Of a stretch of DNA of 64,000 nucleotides, positions 53,541-62,275 are shown one piece after another. Below the pieces are notes generated by a model. The model made no database searches, had not been told where the DNA came from, and saw only the letters and a list, made by a program, of their open reading frames with translations. The stretch is taken from assembly GCF_012641435.1 (NCBI RefSeq), contig NZ_JABAIJ010000008.1, forward strand, positions 248,001-312,000, read 5' to 3'. Position 1 is the first letter of the stretch. Each line of letters begins with the position of its first letter. Origin of the DNA: Rhizobium sp. P38BS-XIX (lineage in GTDB: Bacteria; Pseudomonadota; Alphaproteobacteria; Rhizobiales; Rhizobiaceae). A program made the translations under genes and the position numbers.

Positions 53541-53855
53541 TCAAGGCCCATCTTGAATCAATGTCTGCAAAAGGTCTTCTGCCGCGGCGCCTCCATCTTG
53601 CCGGAATGCGTTTTGAGCATCCGGGCTGCGCACGGCAGCTACCGCATCTGTTTCGCGTCCGATATGCACGGCAAAATACCATCAGAAAACGCCCTAGCCC
53701 TCGGTCGCACCCCTGTCCCAAGCGCCCAGCTTTTAAGGCCATTGGCGTGCCGCTCACGAGATAAAGATAATTTTTTACAAAAGATGTTATCCTCTCCCGA
53801 CTCATGCTTTATAGGTTGCCATACGGCAGCTAAGAGACTGGGAAGATTGCGAATC
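53541..53855. other. Intergenic region upstream of the ROK regulator
   Basis: 315 nt. An AT-rich stretch at 53760-53790 (ATAATTTTTTACAAAAGATGTTAT) probably holds the promoter of the ROK gene. The open frame running from 53553 into the ROK gene has no family resemblance before 53856. Confidence 0.4.
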
Positions 53856-55079
53856 ATGAAAAAATCCAAGGCTCCGATCGATGTGACCACCCTGGTCAAC
53901 GCCGCCGATATTCTTTCGCTTGTTGCAAGCGGCGCGGCCACATCGAGAGGCGCTCTGCTCGAGGCTTCCGGCCTCTCGCGCGTCACGGTCACCCAGCGGA
54001 TCAATGCCTTGTTGAACTGCGGCCTGATCCGCGAGACAGAGGAGACGCTGAAGAGCGGCGGGCGGCCGACGCGTGTGCTGGCATTGTCCGAGAGTGCGGG
54101 TATCATCCTTGTCGCCAATATCGGCGAAAAGCACATCCATGTCGGCGTCATGGATATCCAGCCGGCAATTATCGCGCAAAAGACCATCCCGTTATCTTCG
54201 CCGGATAGCCCCGCCAACACGCTCGACCAAATCAGGTCCGCCTTCGACGACCTCCTTTCAGATGGCGCAACTGCGAACCGTCTGCTGATCGGCATCAGCC
54301 TTAGCCTGCCCACTCCCGTCGATTACAAACGCGGCTGCGTGGTCGGGCCGTCCGTCTTGCCGGGATGGGACGAGTTCGACATCAAGTCCTACATGGGCCT
54401 GCGATACGACGCGCCCGTCTTCGTCGAAAACGACGTGAACCTCATGACGATCTACGAGCATCGGCACAATTTTCGCGGCGTCGAGGACATGTTTTTCATC
54501 AAGGCGGGCACGGGTATCGGCAGCGGAATCGTCACGGGTGGGCGGATTTTCCGCGGCGCGCAAGGAGCGGCCGGTGATATCGGCCACATTCAATTCACAT
54601 CCGACGACCCGCCATTATGCCGCTGCGGCAAACTCGGCTGCGTCGAGGCGCGGGCGGGCGGCTGGGCGATTGCAAGGGATCTGACCGAGCGCGGCATTGC
54701 GGCGGACAACGCCCGGGACGTGGTCGAGCTGGTCGAAAAGAACAAGCCGGAAGCAATCATGCTCGTGCGCAACGCCGGACGGACCATCGGCGAAGTCGCC
54801 TCCGATGTCGTGAGTATCCTCAATCCCAGTCTGATCGTGGTTGGCGGCACGCTGGCGCGAAGTGGCGAATTCCTGCTCTCCGGTGTCCGCGAACTCGTCT
54901 ATCAGCGCTGTCTTCCGCTTGCGACACGCGAATTGCAGATCGTACTGTCAGACCCGGAAGGCGACAGCGCGCTCTTTGGCGCGGCGCATCTCGTGCTCGA
55001 GGATATCTTCAGCAAGGCGAAGGTCGAGACGCTCATCCAGCGTTTTGTCCATAATATGGAAACGGCCCGCGCGGCGTAG
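53856..55079 (+). CDS. ROK-family transcriptional regulator (sugar-responsive)
   Basis: 407 residues. N-terminal winged HTH at about 12-65 (AADILSLVASGAATSRGALLE, SRVTVTQRINALLNCGLI), then a ROK sugar-binding/kinase-like domain: VFVENDVNLMTIYEHRHN, IKAGTGIGSGIVTGGRIFRGAQGAAGDIGHI and the zinc motif CRCGKLGCVE. Start at 53856 (MKKSKAPID) matches the family length. Converges on the ribose-type ABC importer/kinase operon, which it most likely represses until the sugar is present. Confidence 0.9.
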   Translation: MKKSKAPIDVTTLVNAADILSLVASGAATSRGALLEASGLSRVTVTQRINALLNCGLIRETEETLKSGGRPTRVLALSESAGIILVANIGEKHIHVGVMDIQPAIIAQKTIPLSSPDSPANTLDQIRSAFDDLLSDGATANRLLIGISLSLPTPVDYKRGCVVGPSVLPGWDEFDIKSYMGLRYDAPVFVENDVNLMTIYEHRHNFRGVEDMFFIKAGTGIGSGIVTGGRIFRGAQGAAGDIGHIQFTSDDPPLCRCGKLGCVEARAGGWAIARDLTERGIAADNARDVVELVEKNKPEAIMLVRNAGRTIGEVASDVVSILNPSLIVVGGTLARSGEFLLSGVRELVYQRCLPLATRELQIVLSDPEGDSALFGAAHLVLEDIFSKAKVETLIQRFVHNMETARAA

Positions 55080-55090
55080 CCGGCGGGCCG
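55063..55090. terminator. Hairpin at the ROK stop codon, between convergent genes
   Basis: 8-bp stem CGGCCCGC/GCGGGCCG with a 12-nt loop that contains the ROK stop codon; ACTTTTC follows on the + strand. It probably serves both the ROK gene and the opposing importer operon. Confidence 0.45.
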
Positions 55091-55114
55091 CAGGAACTTT
55101 TCGGCGACGACGGA

Positions 55115-56059
55115 TTAGCGCGCTGCCGTCCACCCCTTATAGTCGGCGATATTGTCAGCCGTGATCAGCTTCGGATCCAGCAGAACCTTGGTCTCAGCCG
55201 GCTTCTTGCCCTCGAAGATATCATATGCCAGTCCGAAGGACTGTGCCGCCATGGTGTACGGGTCCTGCGATGCCGTCGCCTTGATCTGCGTGTTGCCGCT
55301 CTTGATCAGCTTCTCCGTATCGGGAGCGCCATCCACCGAAGCGATGATGAACTCCTTGCGGTTCAGCTGCTTGGCAGCGAGGTCACCACCGATCGAAGCC
55401 GGATCATTGGTGCCGAAGACGCCGTCGATGTGATCCTGCGCCGTCAGGATGCTCTGCATCACCTGCAGGCCGCCGTCGCGGCTGCCGGTGGTGTTCTGGT
55501 CGGCGACGATCTTCATGTCGGGATGCTTGGCAAGCACGCTCTTGCAGCCCGCGAGACGATCGACGACTGCCGAAACTTGAACGCCGTTGAGGATGACGAT
55601 GTTGCCCTTGCCGCCGAGCTTGTCGGCCAGATAGCCGCAGGCTTCTTCACCGGCCTTCACGTTGTTGGTGGCGACGCTGACATCCGCGTTGCTGGCCGTC
55701 GTGTCGAAGGCGCCGACGACGATGCCGGCATCCTTTGCCTTCTGAATGGCCGGCACGCTTGCCTTGGGATCGACGGGAACGATCATCATGATATCGACGC
55801 CGGCGCCGACAAAACTGTCGATCTGCGAGAGCTGCTTGTTCAGGTCATAATCTGCCGAAACCGCGGTGATCTTGACGTCGGGGTTCACCTTCTTGGCGGC
55901 TGCCTTGATGCCTTCGACAGCGGCAACATAGAACGGGTTGCCAAGGCTGCCGACAGATATGCCGATGCTCTTCAGCGGCTTGGCATCTTCGGCGAATGCG
56001 GAGGTTGCCAACAGCGCAAAAGCGCCGACCGACAAACGCAATACGGATTTCAGCTTCAT
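55115..56059 (-). CDS. Ribose-type ABC transporter substrate-binding protein
   Basis: 314 residues with a signal peptide of about 23 (GAFALLATSAFAED). Periplasmic-binding family 4/RbsB type: KSIGISVGSLGNPFYVAAVEG, DYDLNKQLSQIDSFVGAGVDI, GVFGTNDPASIGG, VDGAPDTEKLI. Last gene of the operon 60310-55115. Ligand probably a pentose, pentulose or sugar alcohol, judging from the kinase. Confidence 0.9.
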   Translation of the reverse strand: MKLKSVLRLSVGAFALLATSAFAEDAKPLKSIGISVGSLGNPFYVAAVEGIKAAAKKVNPDVKITAVSADYDLNKQLSQIDSFVGAGVDIMMIVPVDPKASVPAIQKAKDAGIVVGAFDTTASNADVSVATNNVKAGEEACGYLADKLGGKGNIVILNGVQVSAVVDRLAGCKSVLAKHPDMKIVADQNTTGSRDGGLQVMQSILTAQDHIDGVFGTNDPASIGGDLAAKQLNRKEFIIASVDGAPDTEKLIKSGNTQIKATASQDPYTMAAQSFGLAYDIFEGKKPAETKVLLDPKLITADNIADYKGWTAAR

Positions 56060-56111
56060 TATCTACTCCTCTCAAATGGGCATTTGCCCGAACAAATCCG
56101 CCCGAACTTCT

Positions 56112-57107
56112 TCAGGTGCGGATACCTCCTTTGGCGCGGTATCGATCAAGCGCGACAGCGCCGATGATGACCAAGCCCTTGATGATGTATTGCCAGATGT
56201 CCGACACCCCGACGAGAATGAGGCCGTTGGACAGGACGGCGATGATCAGCGAGCCGACAAGCGTGCCCCAGACGGATCCGACCCCGCCGACGAAGCTCGT
56301 GCCGCCGAGAATGACCGCGGCGATGGCGTCGAGTTCATAGGCTTGGCCGAGCTGCAGTCCGTTGGCGGCGTAAAGCCGCGCGGCAGACATGGCCCCGCCG
56401 AGGCCGGCGAGCAGCCCCGATGTCCCGTAGACAAAGAGCAGAACCTTCCAGAGCTTGATGCCCGTCAGGCGGGCCGCCTCCGGGTTTCCACCGACGGCGT
56501 AGATCCATGTGCCGAGCACCGTTCGCGTCAGGATCACCCAGGAAACCAGAATGACGATGAAGGCGATGACAACAAGCCAGGGAATGCCGAAGATGCCGCT
56601 ATTGCCGATGAAGGCGAAGGGAAGATCGGCGTTGAACACCGTTGTATCGCCGCCGACGAGACGCGCAACGCCTCGAAAAGCCGTCAGTGTGCCGAGCGTG
56701 ACGATGAATGGCGGCAGCTTGGCTGCCGAGATCAATATGCCATTGAACAGGCCGCAGGCGAGGCCGGCGCCGAGAGCCGCCAATATCCCGAGCATTCCCA
56801 TGTCGGGGATCAGACTGACGATGAGCGCGAACATAGCCGACATGGCAAGGATGGAGCCGACGGAGAGATCGATCCCGCCCGTCAGGATGACGAATGTCAT
56901 GCCCGCCGCAAGCACCGTGTTGATCGAGGCCTGCTGCATGACGATGGACAGGTTGTTGACCGAGAGGAAGCGACCGGTGAGCAGATGAAAGCCCACGGCC
57001 AGAATGACCAGGATCGGCAGCATGCCCAATGCCTGCAGAGCGGCGCGGACGTTGAGATTTTTCTTGGATGGCGCCTGTGCGGCGTGGCCGGCTGCGGGAT
57101 CCGTCAT
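56112..57107 (-). CDS. Ribose-type ABC transporter permease (RbsC-like)
   Basis: 331 residues, about ten membrane segments, with TGGIDLSVGSILAMSAM and AAVILGGTSFVGGVGSVWGT, the conserved RbsC motifs. Start at 57107 follows GGAGGAT; an ATG at 57122 overlaps that ribosome site and is rejected. Confidence 0.92.
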   Translation of the reverse strand: MTDPAAGHAAQAPSKKNLNVRAALQALGMLPILVILAVGFHLLTGRFLSVNNLSIVMQQASINTVLAAGMTFVILTGGIDLSVGSILAMSAMFALIVSLIPDMGMLGILAALGAGLACGLFNGILISAAKLPPFIVTLGTLTAFRGVARLVGGDTTVFNADLPFAFIGNSGIFGIPWLVVIAFIVILVSWVILTRTVLGTWIYAVGGNPEAARLTGIKLWKVLLFVYGTSGLLAGLGGAMSAARLYAANGLQLGQAYELDAIAAVILGGTSFVGGVGSVWGTLVGSLIIAVLSNGLILVGVSDIWQYIIKGLVIIGAVALDRYRAKGGIRT

Positions 57108-57131
57108 GTTTTTATCCTCCATAGCAGGTCC

Positions 57132-58679
57132 TCACGCGGGCACCGCAGGCGCGGTTCCGGTTGAAAACGCCATGATTTCCTGTTGGCTGATGGTGCCGTC
57201 CGGCGCGGGGCGAACTTCACCGCTGATGCGACCCTGGTTCATCACGAGAACACGGTCGCAGACGCCGATGATTTCCGGCAGCTCGCTCGAGATCATGAGA
57301 ATGGCGACATCCCGTCGCGCAAGCGCATCGATCAGGCGGTAAATCTCCGACTTGGCGCCGATATCCACCCCGCGTGTCGGCTCATCGAGAATGATGACCT
57401 TGGGGTTGGCTTCGATCAGGCGGGCAAGAAGCACCTTCTGCTGATTGCCGCCCGACAGCGAACCGACGGCGACCTGATCGTTGGCCGCCCTGATTGCGAA
57501 TTCCGAAAATGCCTTGCTCGACCTTTGCGCCGCGCTTTGAAAGTTCCGGAAGCCAAACCAGTGAGCGTCATCGGAGACAACGGAGACGTTGACGTTGTCA
57601 CGGATGCTCATGTCGAGAAAGAGCCCAAGCCCCTTCCGGTCTTCCGTCAAATAGGCGATGCCGGCAGCAATTCCGTCACTCGGGCTTTCGATCTTTCGAG
57701 CACTGCCATCAACGGCGATCGTGCCGCTCGTCGCGATATCCGCGCCGAAAATCAGTCGGGCAAGCTCCGTTCGGCCGGAGCCCACGAGCCCGGAAAGGCC
57801 GACGACTTCGCCGGCGCGGACATCGAGGGAGCAATCACGCACCTTGCGGCCGTCCGAAAGGTTCTTGACCGAGAGAACCACGCGCGCATCGGATTTATCG
57901 GCTGCATGCGATTTCTTGTAGAAGGTCGAGACATCGCGACCGACCATCATCGACACCAGCGTCTCAGGTGAAAGCTCTGAGCGCTCGAGCGTCCCGACTG
58001 CCCGCGAGTCACGCAGGACCGTTACCCGGTCGGAGAGCGCGTAAATCTCTTCCATTCGATGGCTGATGTAAATGATCGCGATCCCCTGAGACTTGAGGTC
58101 GCGAATGACCTTGAACAGCCTGTCGGTTTCCCGGCTGGTCAGCGACGTCGTCGGTTCGTCCATGACAAGGATGCGCGGGCTGAAGGATAGCGCCCGTGCG
58201 ATCTCGACCATCTGGCGCTCGCCGATCGACAGGCTGGCAACGACGGTATCAGGCGAGAAATCCAGCCCAAGCTGCCCAAGCACCGAAACGCATTTCGCCC
58301 TCTGCTCGCCACCGCGAACGAAGCCGAGACGGGAGCGCTCGGCACCAAGATAGATGTTCTGCGCAATGGTCAGGTTCGGCGCAAGCGACAATTCCTGATA
58401 GATGACGGCGATGCCGGCCGCCTTCGACGCATGCGGATTGCCCGGTGCGACCGGCTGACCGGCAACCATGACGCTGCCGCCCTGATCCGGCACATAGGCG
58501 CCGGACAGAATCTTCATCAGCGTCGATTTTCCCGCACCATTCTCGCCCATCAGCGCATGAACTTCGCCGGATCGCACGGTGAGCGAAACATCGTTCAGCG
58601 CCTTCATGGCACCGAAGGTCTTCGAGATATCGCGCATTTCAAGGACGGGAGTGCCGTCCGTTCCTGCCTCATTGACCAT
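57132..58679 (-). CDS. Ribose-type ABC transporter ATP-binding protein (two ABC domains)
   Basis: 515 residues with tandem ABC domains. N-terminal domain: Walker A GENGAGKST, signature LSIGERQM, Walker B ILVMDEPTTSLT. C-terminal domain: GLVGSGRTE in place of Walker A, signature LSGGNQQK, Walker B VIILDEPTRGVD. The altered second Walker A is normal for RbsA. Start at 58679 follows GGAGGAAG. Confidence 0.93.
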   Translation of the reverse strand: MVNEAGTDGTPVLEMRDISKTFGAMKALNDVSLTVRSGEVHALMGENGAGKSTLMKILSGAYVPDQGGSVMVAGQPVAPGNPHASKAAGIAVIYQELSLAPNLTIAQNIYLGAERSRLGFVRGGEQRAKCVSVLGQLGLDFSPDTVVASLSIGERQMVEIARALSFSPRILVMDEPTTSLTSRETDRLFKVIRDLKSQGIAIIYISHRMEEIYALSDRVTVLRDSRAVGTLERSELSPETLVSMMVGRDVSTFYKKSHAADKSDARVVLSVKNLSDGRKVRDCSLDVRAGEVVGLSGLVGSGRTELARLIFGADIATSGTIAVDGSARKIESPSDGIAAGIAYLTEDRKGLGLFLDMSIRDNVNVSVVSDDAHWFGFRNFQSAAQRSSKAFSEFAIRAANDQVAVGSLSGGNQQKVLLARLIEANPKVIILDEPTRGVDIGAKSEIYRLIDALARRDVAILMISSELPEIIGVCDRVLVMNQGRISGEVRPAPDGTISQQEIMAFSTGTAPAVPA

Positions 58680-58714
58680 TGTGCTTCCTCCAATCCGGCA
58701 TCGACCGACAGCTC

Positions 58715-60310
58715 TCAATCAAGGACCGTGGTCGTGGTGGGATGAGGCCCGGCGACAGCCATCTCGCTCAGGACATGCATGGACGCTCGGGCACGGACCG
58801 ATTGGCTCATCTCGCGATACAGCTGGTAAAGCGTCTCGTAGGTCGCGGCATTGCTCTCATCGGGAAGGTAACGGCGATAGGACTTTGCACCGAACCGGGC
58901 CGCGCCTTCATCATAGGAAGAAACAACGCCTCCCGCGACAGCACCGTGGATGGCAGCACCGACCGCCGTCGGATTGGCGATCTCGGGAACGTCGATCGGC
59001 CTGTTCATCACATCCGACATGATTTGAACCAAAAGCGGGTTGTTCTGCGCGAGACCGCTGGTCATCACCATGCGCTCGACGGCGATGCTGCCGGCGTCAA
59101 AGAGATCGACGATCGAACGCGCGCCGAAGCAGAGCGACTCCATCAGGCCGCGGTAGATGCCGACCGATGTAGTGTCCATCGAGAGGCCCATGATAATGCC
59201 GCTCAAGCGCGAATCGGCGAGCGGAACGCGGTTGCCGTTCCACCAATCGAGTGCGACAAGGCGGTTCTGCCCGGGCACCAGCGACGCGGCCTCGGCGTTA
59301 TAAAGCCGGAAGCTTTCGTCCGCAGTCTCGGCGCGCGGGAAGGTCTTGACGAACCATGCCAGCGTGTCGCCAAAACTTGCCTGCCCGGATTCGTAGCACC
59401 ACAGGTCGCGCATCGATCCGTTGTAGGCAACGCCCTCGATACCGGGCGGGAGGGGATGAAAGCGTTCCCTAAGCAGAAGATAGGCGGCAGACGTTCCCAG
59501 CGCGCCGACCAGGCATCCGTCGTCGACGGCACCAACTGCCGGCAGGACGACATGGGAGTCGATCACCGAAACCGCGATAGCTGCCTTGCCCTTGATCCCC
59601 GTCTTTTGACGCCAAGCGTCCGTGAGACTGCCGGCCGACGATCCCACTGCGTGGGGTGCACTCAGACGCGCGTCAAGCCCATCGAGAATATCCTTCGGAT
59701 ATCCATCCCCCTCGGCGTATTGCGCCTTGTAGGATGCAAAACCGAGGCTCCGGCTCTCGACGCCGCTGAGCTGCCACACGAGCCAGTCGCCTGACTCGAT
59801 GAAGCGCTCAGCGGCATCCCAAGTCTTGGGAGACTCCTTGGCAACCTGAACCGCTTTCGCAAGCAACCATTCACCAGAGACCTTGCCACCGAAATTCTTC
59901 AGGTAGCTTCCGCCCTTGGCGTTGATTTCGTCGGCGTATCTTTGCGCCGCCCCATGCTTCCAGAGCTTCACATAGGCGTGCGGATCTTCGGGAAACAGCG
60001 TCGAAAGCGGCGTACCGTCAGCCGTTGTCGGCATCGGCGAGCTGGCAGTGAAGCCGAGACCTATGCCGTCGATCTCCCGACCTCCTCCCAATCGGGACAG
60101 GATTTCTGTCGCGGCTTCGATGTAGTCGGGGGCATTTTGCAGGGCCCATCCTCGCGGGAGCGGTGCGCCTCCGGGCAAGGCTTGCGTCATGATGCCGTGC
60201 CGATAGCTATGCGTATGACTGGCGATCTGCTGCCCGCTCGCCGTATCGATCAGCACGCCGCGCGCGGATTCCGAACCGTAATCGAGGCCGATGAGGAATG
60301 TTTCGGCCAT
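58715..60310 (-). CDS. FGGY carbohydrate kinase, ribulokinase-like
   Basis: 531 residues. N-terminal ATPase core FLIGLDYGSESARGVLID; middle GDWLVWQLSGVESRSLGFASYK; C-terminal TSGLAQNNPLLVQIMSDVMNRPI and NPTAVGAAIHGAVAGG. Closest in wording to AraB-type L-ribulokinases, so it probably phosphorylates a ketopentose or pentitol brought in by the importer. ATG at 60310 is chosen (MAETFLIGLDYG); a start at 60328 adds six residues. No epimerase or isomerase lies beside it, so the rest of the pathway must be elsewhere. Confidence 0.88.
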   Translation of the reverse strand: MAETFLIGLDYGSESARGVLIDTASGQQIASHTHSYRHGIMTQALPGGAPLPRGWALQNAPDYIEAATEILSRLGGGREIDGIGLGFTASSPMPTTADGTPLSTLFPEDPHAYVKLWKHGAAQRYADEINAKGGSYLKNFGGKVSGEWLLAKAVQVAKESPKTWDAAERFIESGDWLVWQLSGVESRSLGFASYKAQYAEGDGYPKDILDGLDARLSAPHAVGSSAGSLTDAWRQKTGIKGKAAIAVSVIDSHVVLPAVGAVDDGCLVGALGTSAAYLLLRERFHPLPPGIEGVAYNGSMRDLWCYESGQASFGDTLAWFVKTFPRAETADESFRLYNAEAASLVPGQNRLVALDWWNGNRVPLADSRLSGIIMGLSMDTTSVGIYRGLMESLCFGARSIVDLFDAGSIAVERMVMTSGLAQNNPLLVQIMSDVMNRPIDVPEIANPTAVGAAIHGAVAGGVVSSYDEGAARFGAKSYRRYLPDESNAATYETLYQLYREMSQSVRARASMHVLSEMAVAGPHPTTTTVLD

Positions 60311-60769
60311 CTTATGCCGCCCTCTCATCCGCGCTCAGTCCCTTGGCGGCAGGCGCCACCCTGGAGCAGTTTGATGACGGAGCGATTGTCTGCGGCATGT
60401 CGGATCCTGTGAATTCTAAGGGGCACCGCGTCGCAGGGTCACGCCGCGTCTCCTTTCGCCACATTTATAGCCACAAATATCCCAAAATCAACAAAGATTT
60501 GTATATATTTATACATAATAGACAACCGAGACCTCAGCAGCCGCTAACGTCTTGGAAAACGTCGACCTTCTCTGGTGATGACAGGGAACCGCGTCAGTCG
60601 ACCTTGCCGACGACCGATCATCTCACATACGTGGGATCATCTACGGATGGCTCATTTCAAGCCTTGCGCCTGAGCGATGGAATGGCTTTCTTACGGCACC
60701 GATCGATAATGATCTTGGTATTGAACGCGCTGGCAACAGATCTATGCGCGCCAAGGGAGAGAAAGAAAA
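60311..60769. other. Intergenic region; promoter side of the sugar operon
   Basis: 459 nt between divergent genes. An AT-rich stretch at 60460-60530 contains the inverted repeat TGTATA-TATT-TATACA (60500-60515), a reasonable ROK-type operator about 190 nt from the kinase start. A ribosome site (GGGAGAGAAAGAAAA) for the gene at 60770 is at the right end. No gene seen. Confidence 0.45.
60500..60515. promoter_or_regulatory. AT-rich palindrome, candidate ROK operator
   Basis: TGTATA-TATT-TATACA, perfect 6-bp arms. ROK repressors usually bind AT-rich inverted repeats near the promoters of sugar operons. No second copy was noticed at the ROK gene itself. Confidence 0.35.
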
Positions 60770-61186
60770 ATGCCTGTGTCTAACGACGGCCTCGGCATCG
60801 GTAGAATGAACTTCACCTTGATAGCTGCCACCATCGCCGCAGTGCTCGCGATTTGCTTGCTGCTGACTGGCCTGTCGGTTGGATTGACTGTTTTCATCGC
60901 GATGGCCGCGTTCCTTGTCGCGGCTGTCCTCGCCTTCATTCTATGGCCGCGATGGCGCTGGTCGCGCTTGCAGGAACGCTTTCCCGAACATTTGCATATG
61001 CAGGACGTGCGGAAACTTCTCGGTGCACCGCCTCAAGCTATCGAAACCTTCCCCGGTGATGTCGTCGAATGCTGGATCTATCCGCCCCGCTCGCTGCTTG
61101 CGGGCGAGCCGATCGGCGTCGGCATGGCATTCGATTTCGACGCCAAGGGTCGCGTTCTCTCGATGCGACGGCAGCGAGGACGCTAG
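60770..61186 (+). CDS. Small membrane protein with BamE/SmpA-like tail
   Basis: 138 residues with two hydrophobic segments at about 14-34 and 38-58, then a C-terminal soluble part containing MQDVRKLLGAPPQAIETF and VECWIYPP, similar in rhythm to the SmpA/BamE fold where a helix precedes a GxP turn. The link to outer-membrane assembly is only by resemblance. Stop is directly followed by the palindromic repeat. Confidence 0.65.
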   Translation: MPVSNDGLGIGRMNFTLIAATIAAVLAICLLLTGLSVGLTVFIAMAAFLVAAVLAFILWPRWRWSRLQERFPEHLHMQDVRKLLGAPPQAIETFPGDVVECWIYPPRSLLAGEPIGVGMAFDFDAKGRVLSMRRQRGR

Positions 61187-61283
61187 AGCAATTCCAGGAA
61201 AGCGCTTCGCGTCTTTCGTCCGGAACGTCTAAAAAGCAAGGAGATAGAATGGTTCAGAGCCTCCGCGAAAACTGAACCATTCT
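61186..61283. repeat. Palindromic intergenic repeat with two hairpins; also terminator
   Basis: Begins TAGAGCAATTCCAGGAAA directly at the stop codon. An imperfect palindrome (AATTCC..GGAAAGCG to CTTTCGTCCGGAA, about 61190-61226) is followed by a perfect 12-bp stem AGAATGGTTCAG/CTGAACCATTCT (61246-61257 and 61272-61283). This resembles the short GAGCAATTCC...CCGGAAT palindromic elements common between rhizobial genes. It fills the gap between convergent genes and can end both transcripts. Confidence 0.6.
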
Positions 61284-61290
61284 AAAGGCC

Positions 61291-62148
61291 TTAACCGACG
61301 TTCTCGATCATGAACTGCCCGTTCGCCCATCGCATGATCTGGCTCGACAGGGGATATGCTGCCTGATCCTTAATCTCACCGGCAATCTCGGCAAGCGATT
61401 CCTTAAGCTCAACGTCGTCAGCCGGGACGAACAGAAATTCGTCCCGGCTCGGCGTAGCAACGAGGATGTCGCCTTCGATCGCAATCCGCTCTCGCCACAG
61501 CGCGAAGATCAACAGCATGGATGCGTCGTAGTTGCGATCGAGACGCGCGACAAAGCGGCCGCCATTCCCCTCTATTTCGAGAGATGGAAGGAATTGCTGG
61601 AGGTTCGCCAGAGCCTTGTCATGCAGGGCCGCTTCTTCGACGCCCAAATCCTGCAGCATATCCTTTGTTACGAACTGCATGTTGTCCTCTGTGTCGAGAA
61701 CATACGTGACGACCAGATCTCCCATAAATGGTCTGATGAGAAAAAGAGGCGCAGGCTTGACGGGGTTGCCGGCAGCCAGTTGGTGGCGCGCCGTATCGGC
61801 CCAGTCCGCCGGCTTTAACACGGGGAAAATGCGTGATGCGTCGATCGCACCACGAGGTTGGTCAATTGCATGGGCTTCATCCAATTGGCCCTGGAAAAGT
61901 GCGCCCAGCTCATCCTCGCCATTGCGGTATCGGGTATACCAATTGCCGAAATACTGCTTCGCCTGAGTGCCGTTCGGCATGACCCAGGCCACGTGGGACA
62001 GCGTCGCATTCTCGCCGAGGTGAACCGTAACCGCCGTATCTGGATACCGCTGCCGGACGAAAGCGGCATAACGTTCTATGTAATCGGCCACGGAAAGCGT
62101 TTGCTCTTTCGGCTCTGCGCGCTGGAATAACTTCTTCAGAAAAGACAT
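61291..62148 (-). CDS. DUF1444-like hypothetical protein
   Basis: 285 residues, soluble. SFLKKLFQRAEP at the start, SRIFPVLKPADW and LVVTYVLDTEDNMQFVTKDML in the middle, then LEIEGNGGRFVARLDRNYDASMLL, wording seen in DUF1444 (YtpQ-like) proteins of unknown function. No signal peptide. Converges on the 60770 gene and is 127 nt from the stop of kduD on the same strand. Confidence 0.75.
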   Translation of the reverse strand: MSFLKKLFQRAEPKEQTLSVADYIERYAAFVRQRYPDTAVTVHLGENATLSHVAWVMPNGTQAKQYFGNWYTRYRNGEDELGALFQGQLDEAHAIDQPRGAIDASRIFPVLKPADWADTARHQLAAGNPVKPAPLFLIRPFMGDLVVTYVLDTEDNMQFVTKDMLQDLGVEEAALHDKALANLQQFLPSLEIEGNGGRFVARLDRNYDASMLLIFALWRERIAIEGDILVATPSRDEFLFVPADDVELKESLAEIAGEIKDQAAYPLSSQIMRWANGQFMIENVG

Positions 62149-62275
62149 GAAACGCTTTCTCGTTTGAAGGCCGACAGACCAACACTATCAATGAGTGTGT
62201 TAGAATAGGAGCCTCGGGCGAAATGGAAAGGAAGCCTCCCATCTATCAGCCGAAAAGATGGGAGCGCTAATAACC

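Noticed and set aside
55938..57164. 408-codon + strand frame opposite the RbsC-like permease
   Set aside because: Extremely polar, low-complexity translation opposite a conserved membrane protein.
58679..59794. 371-codon + strand frame opposite the FGGY kinase
   Set aside because: Antisense shadow; kinase motifs are clear on the minus strand.
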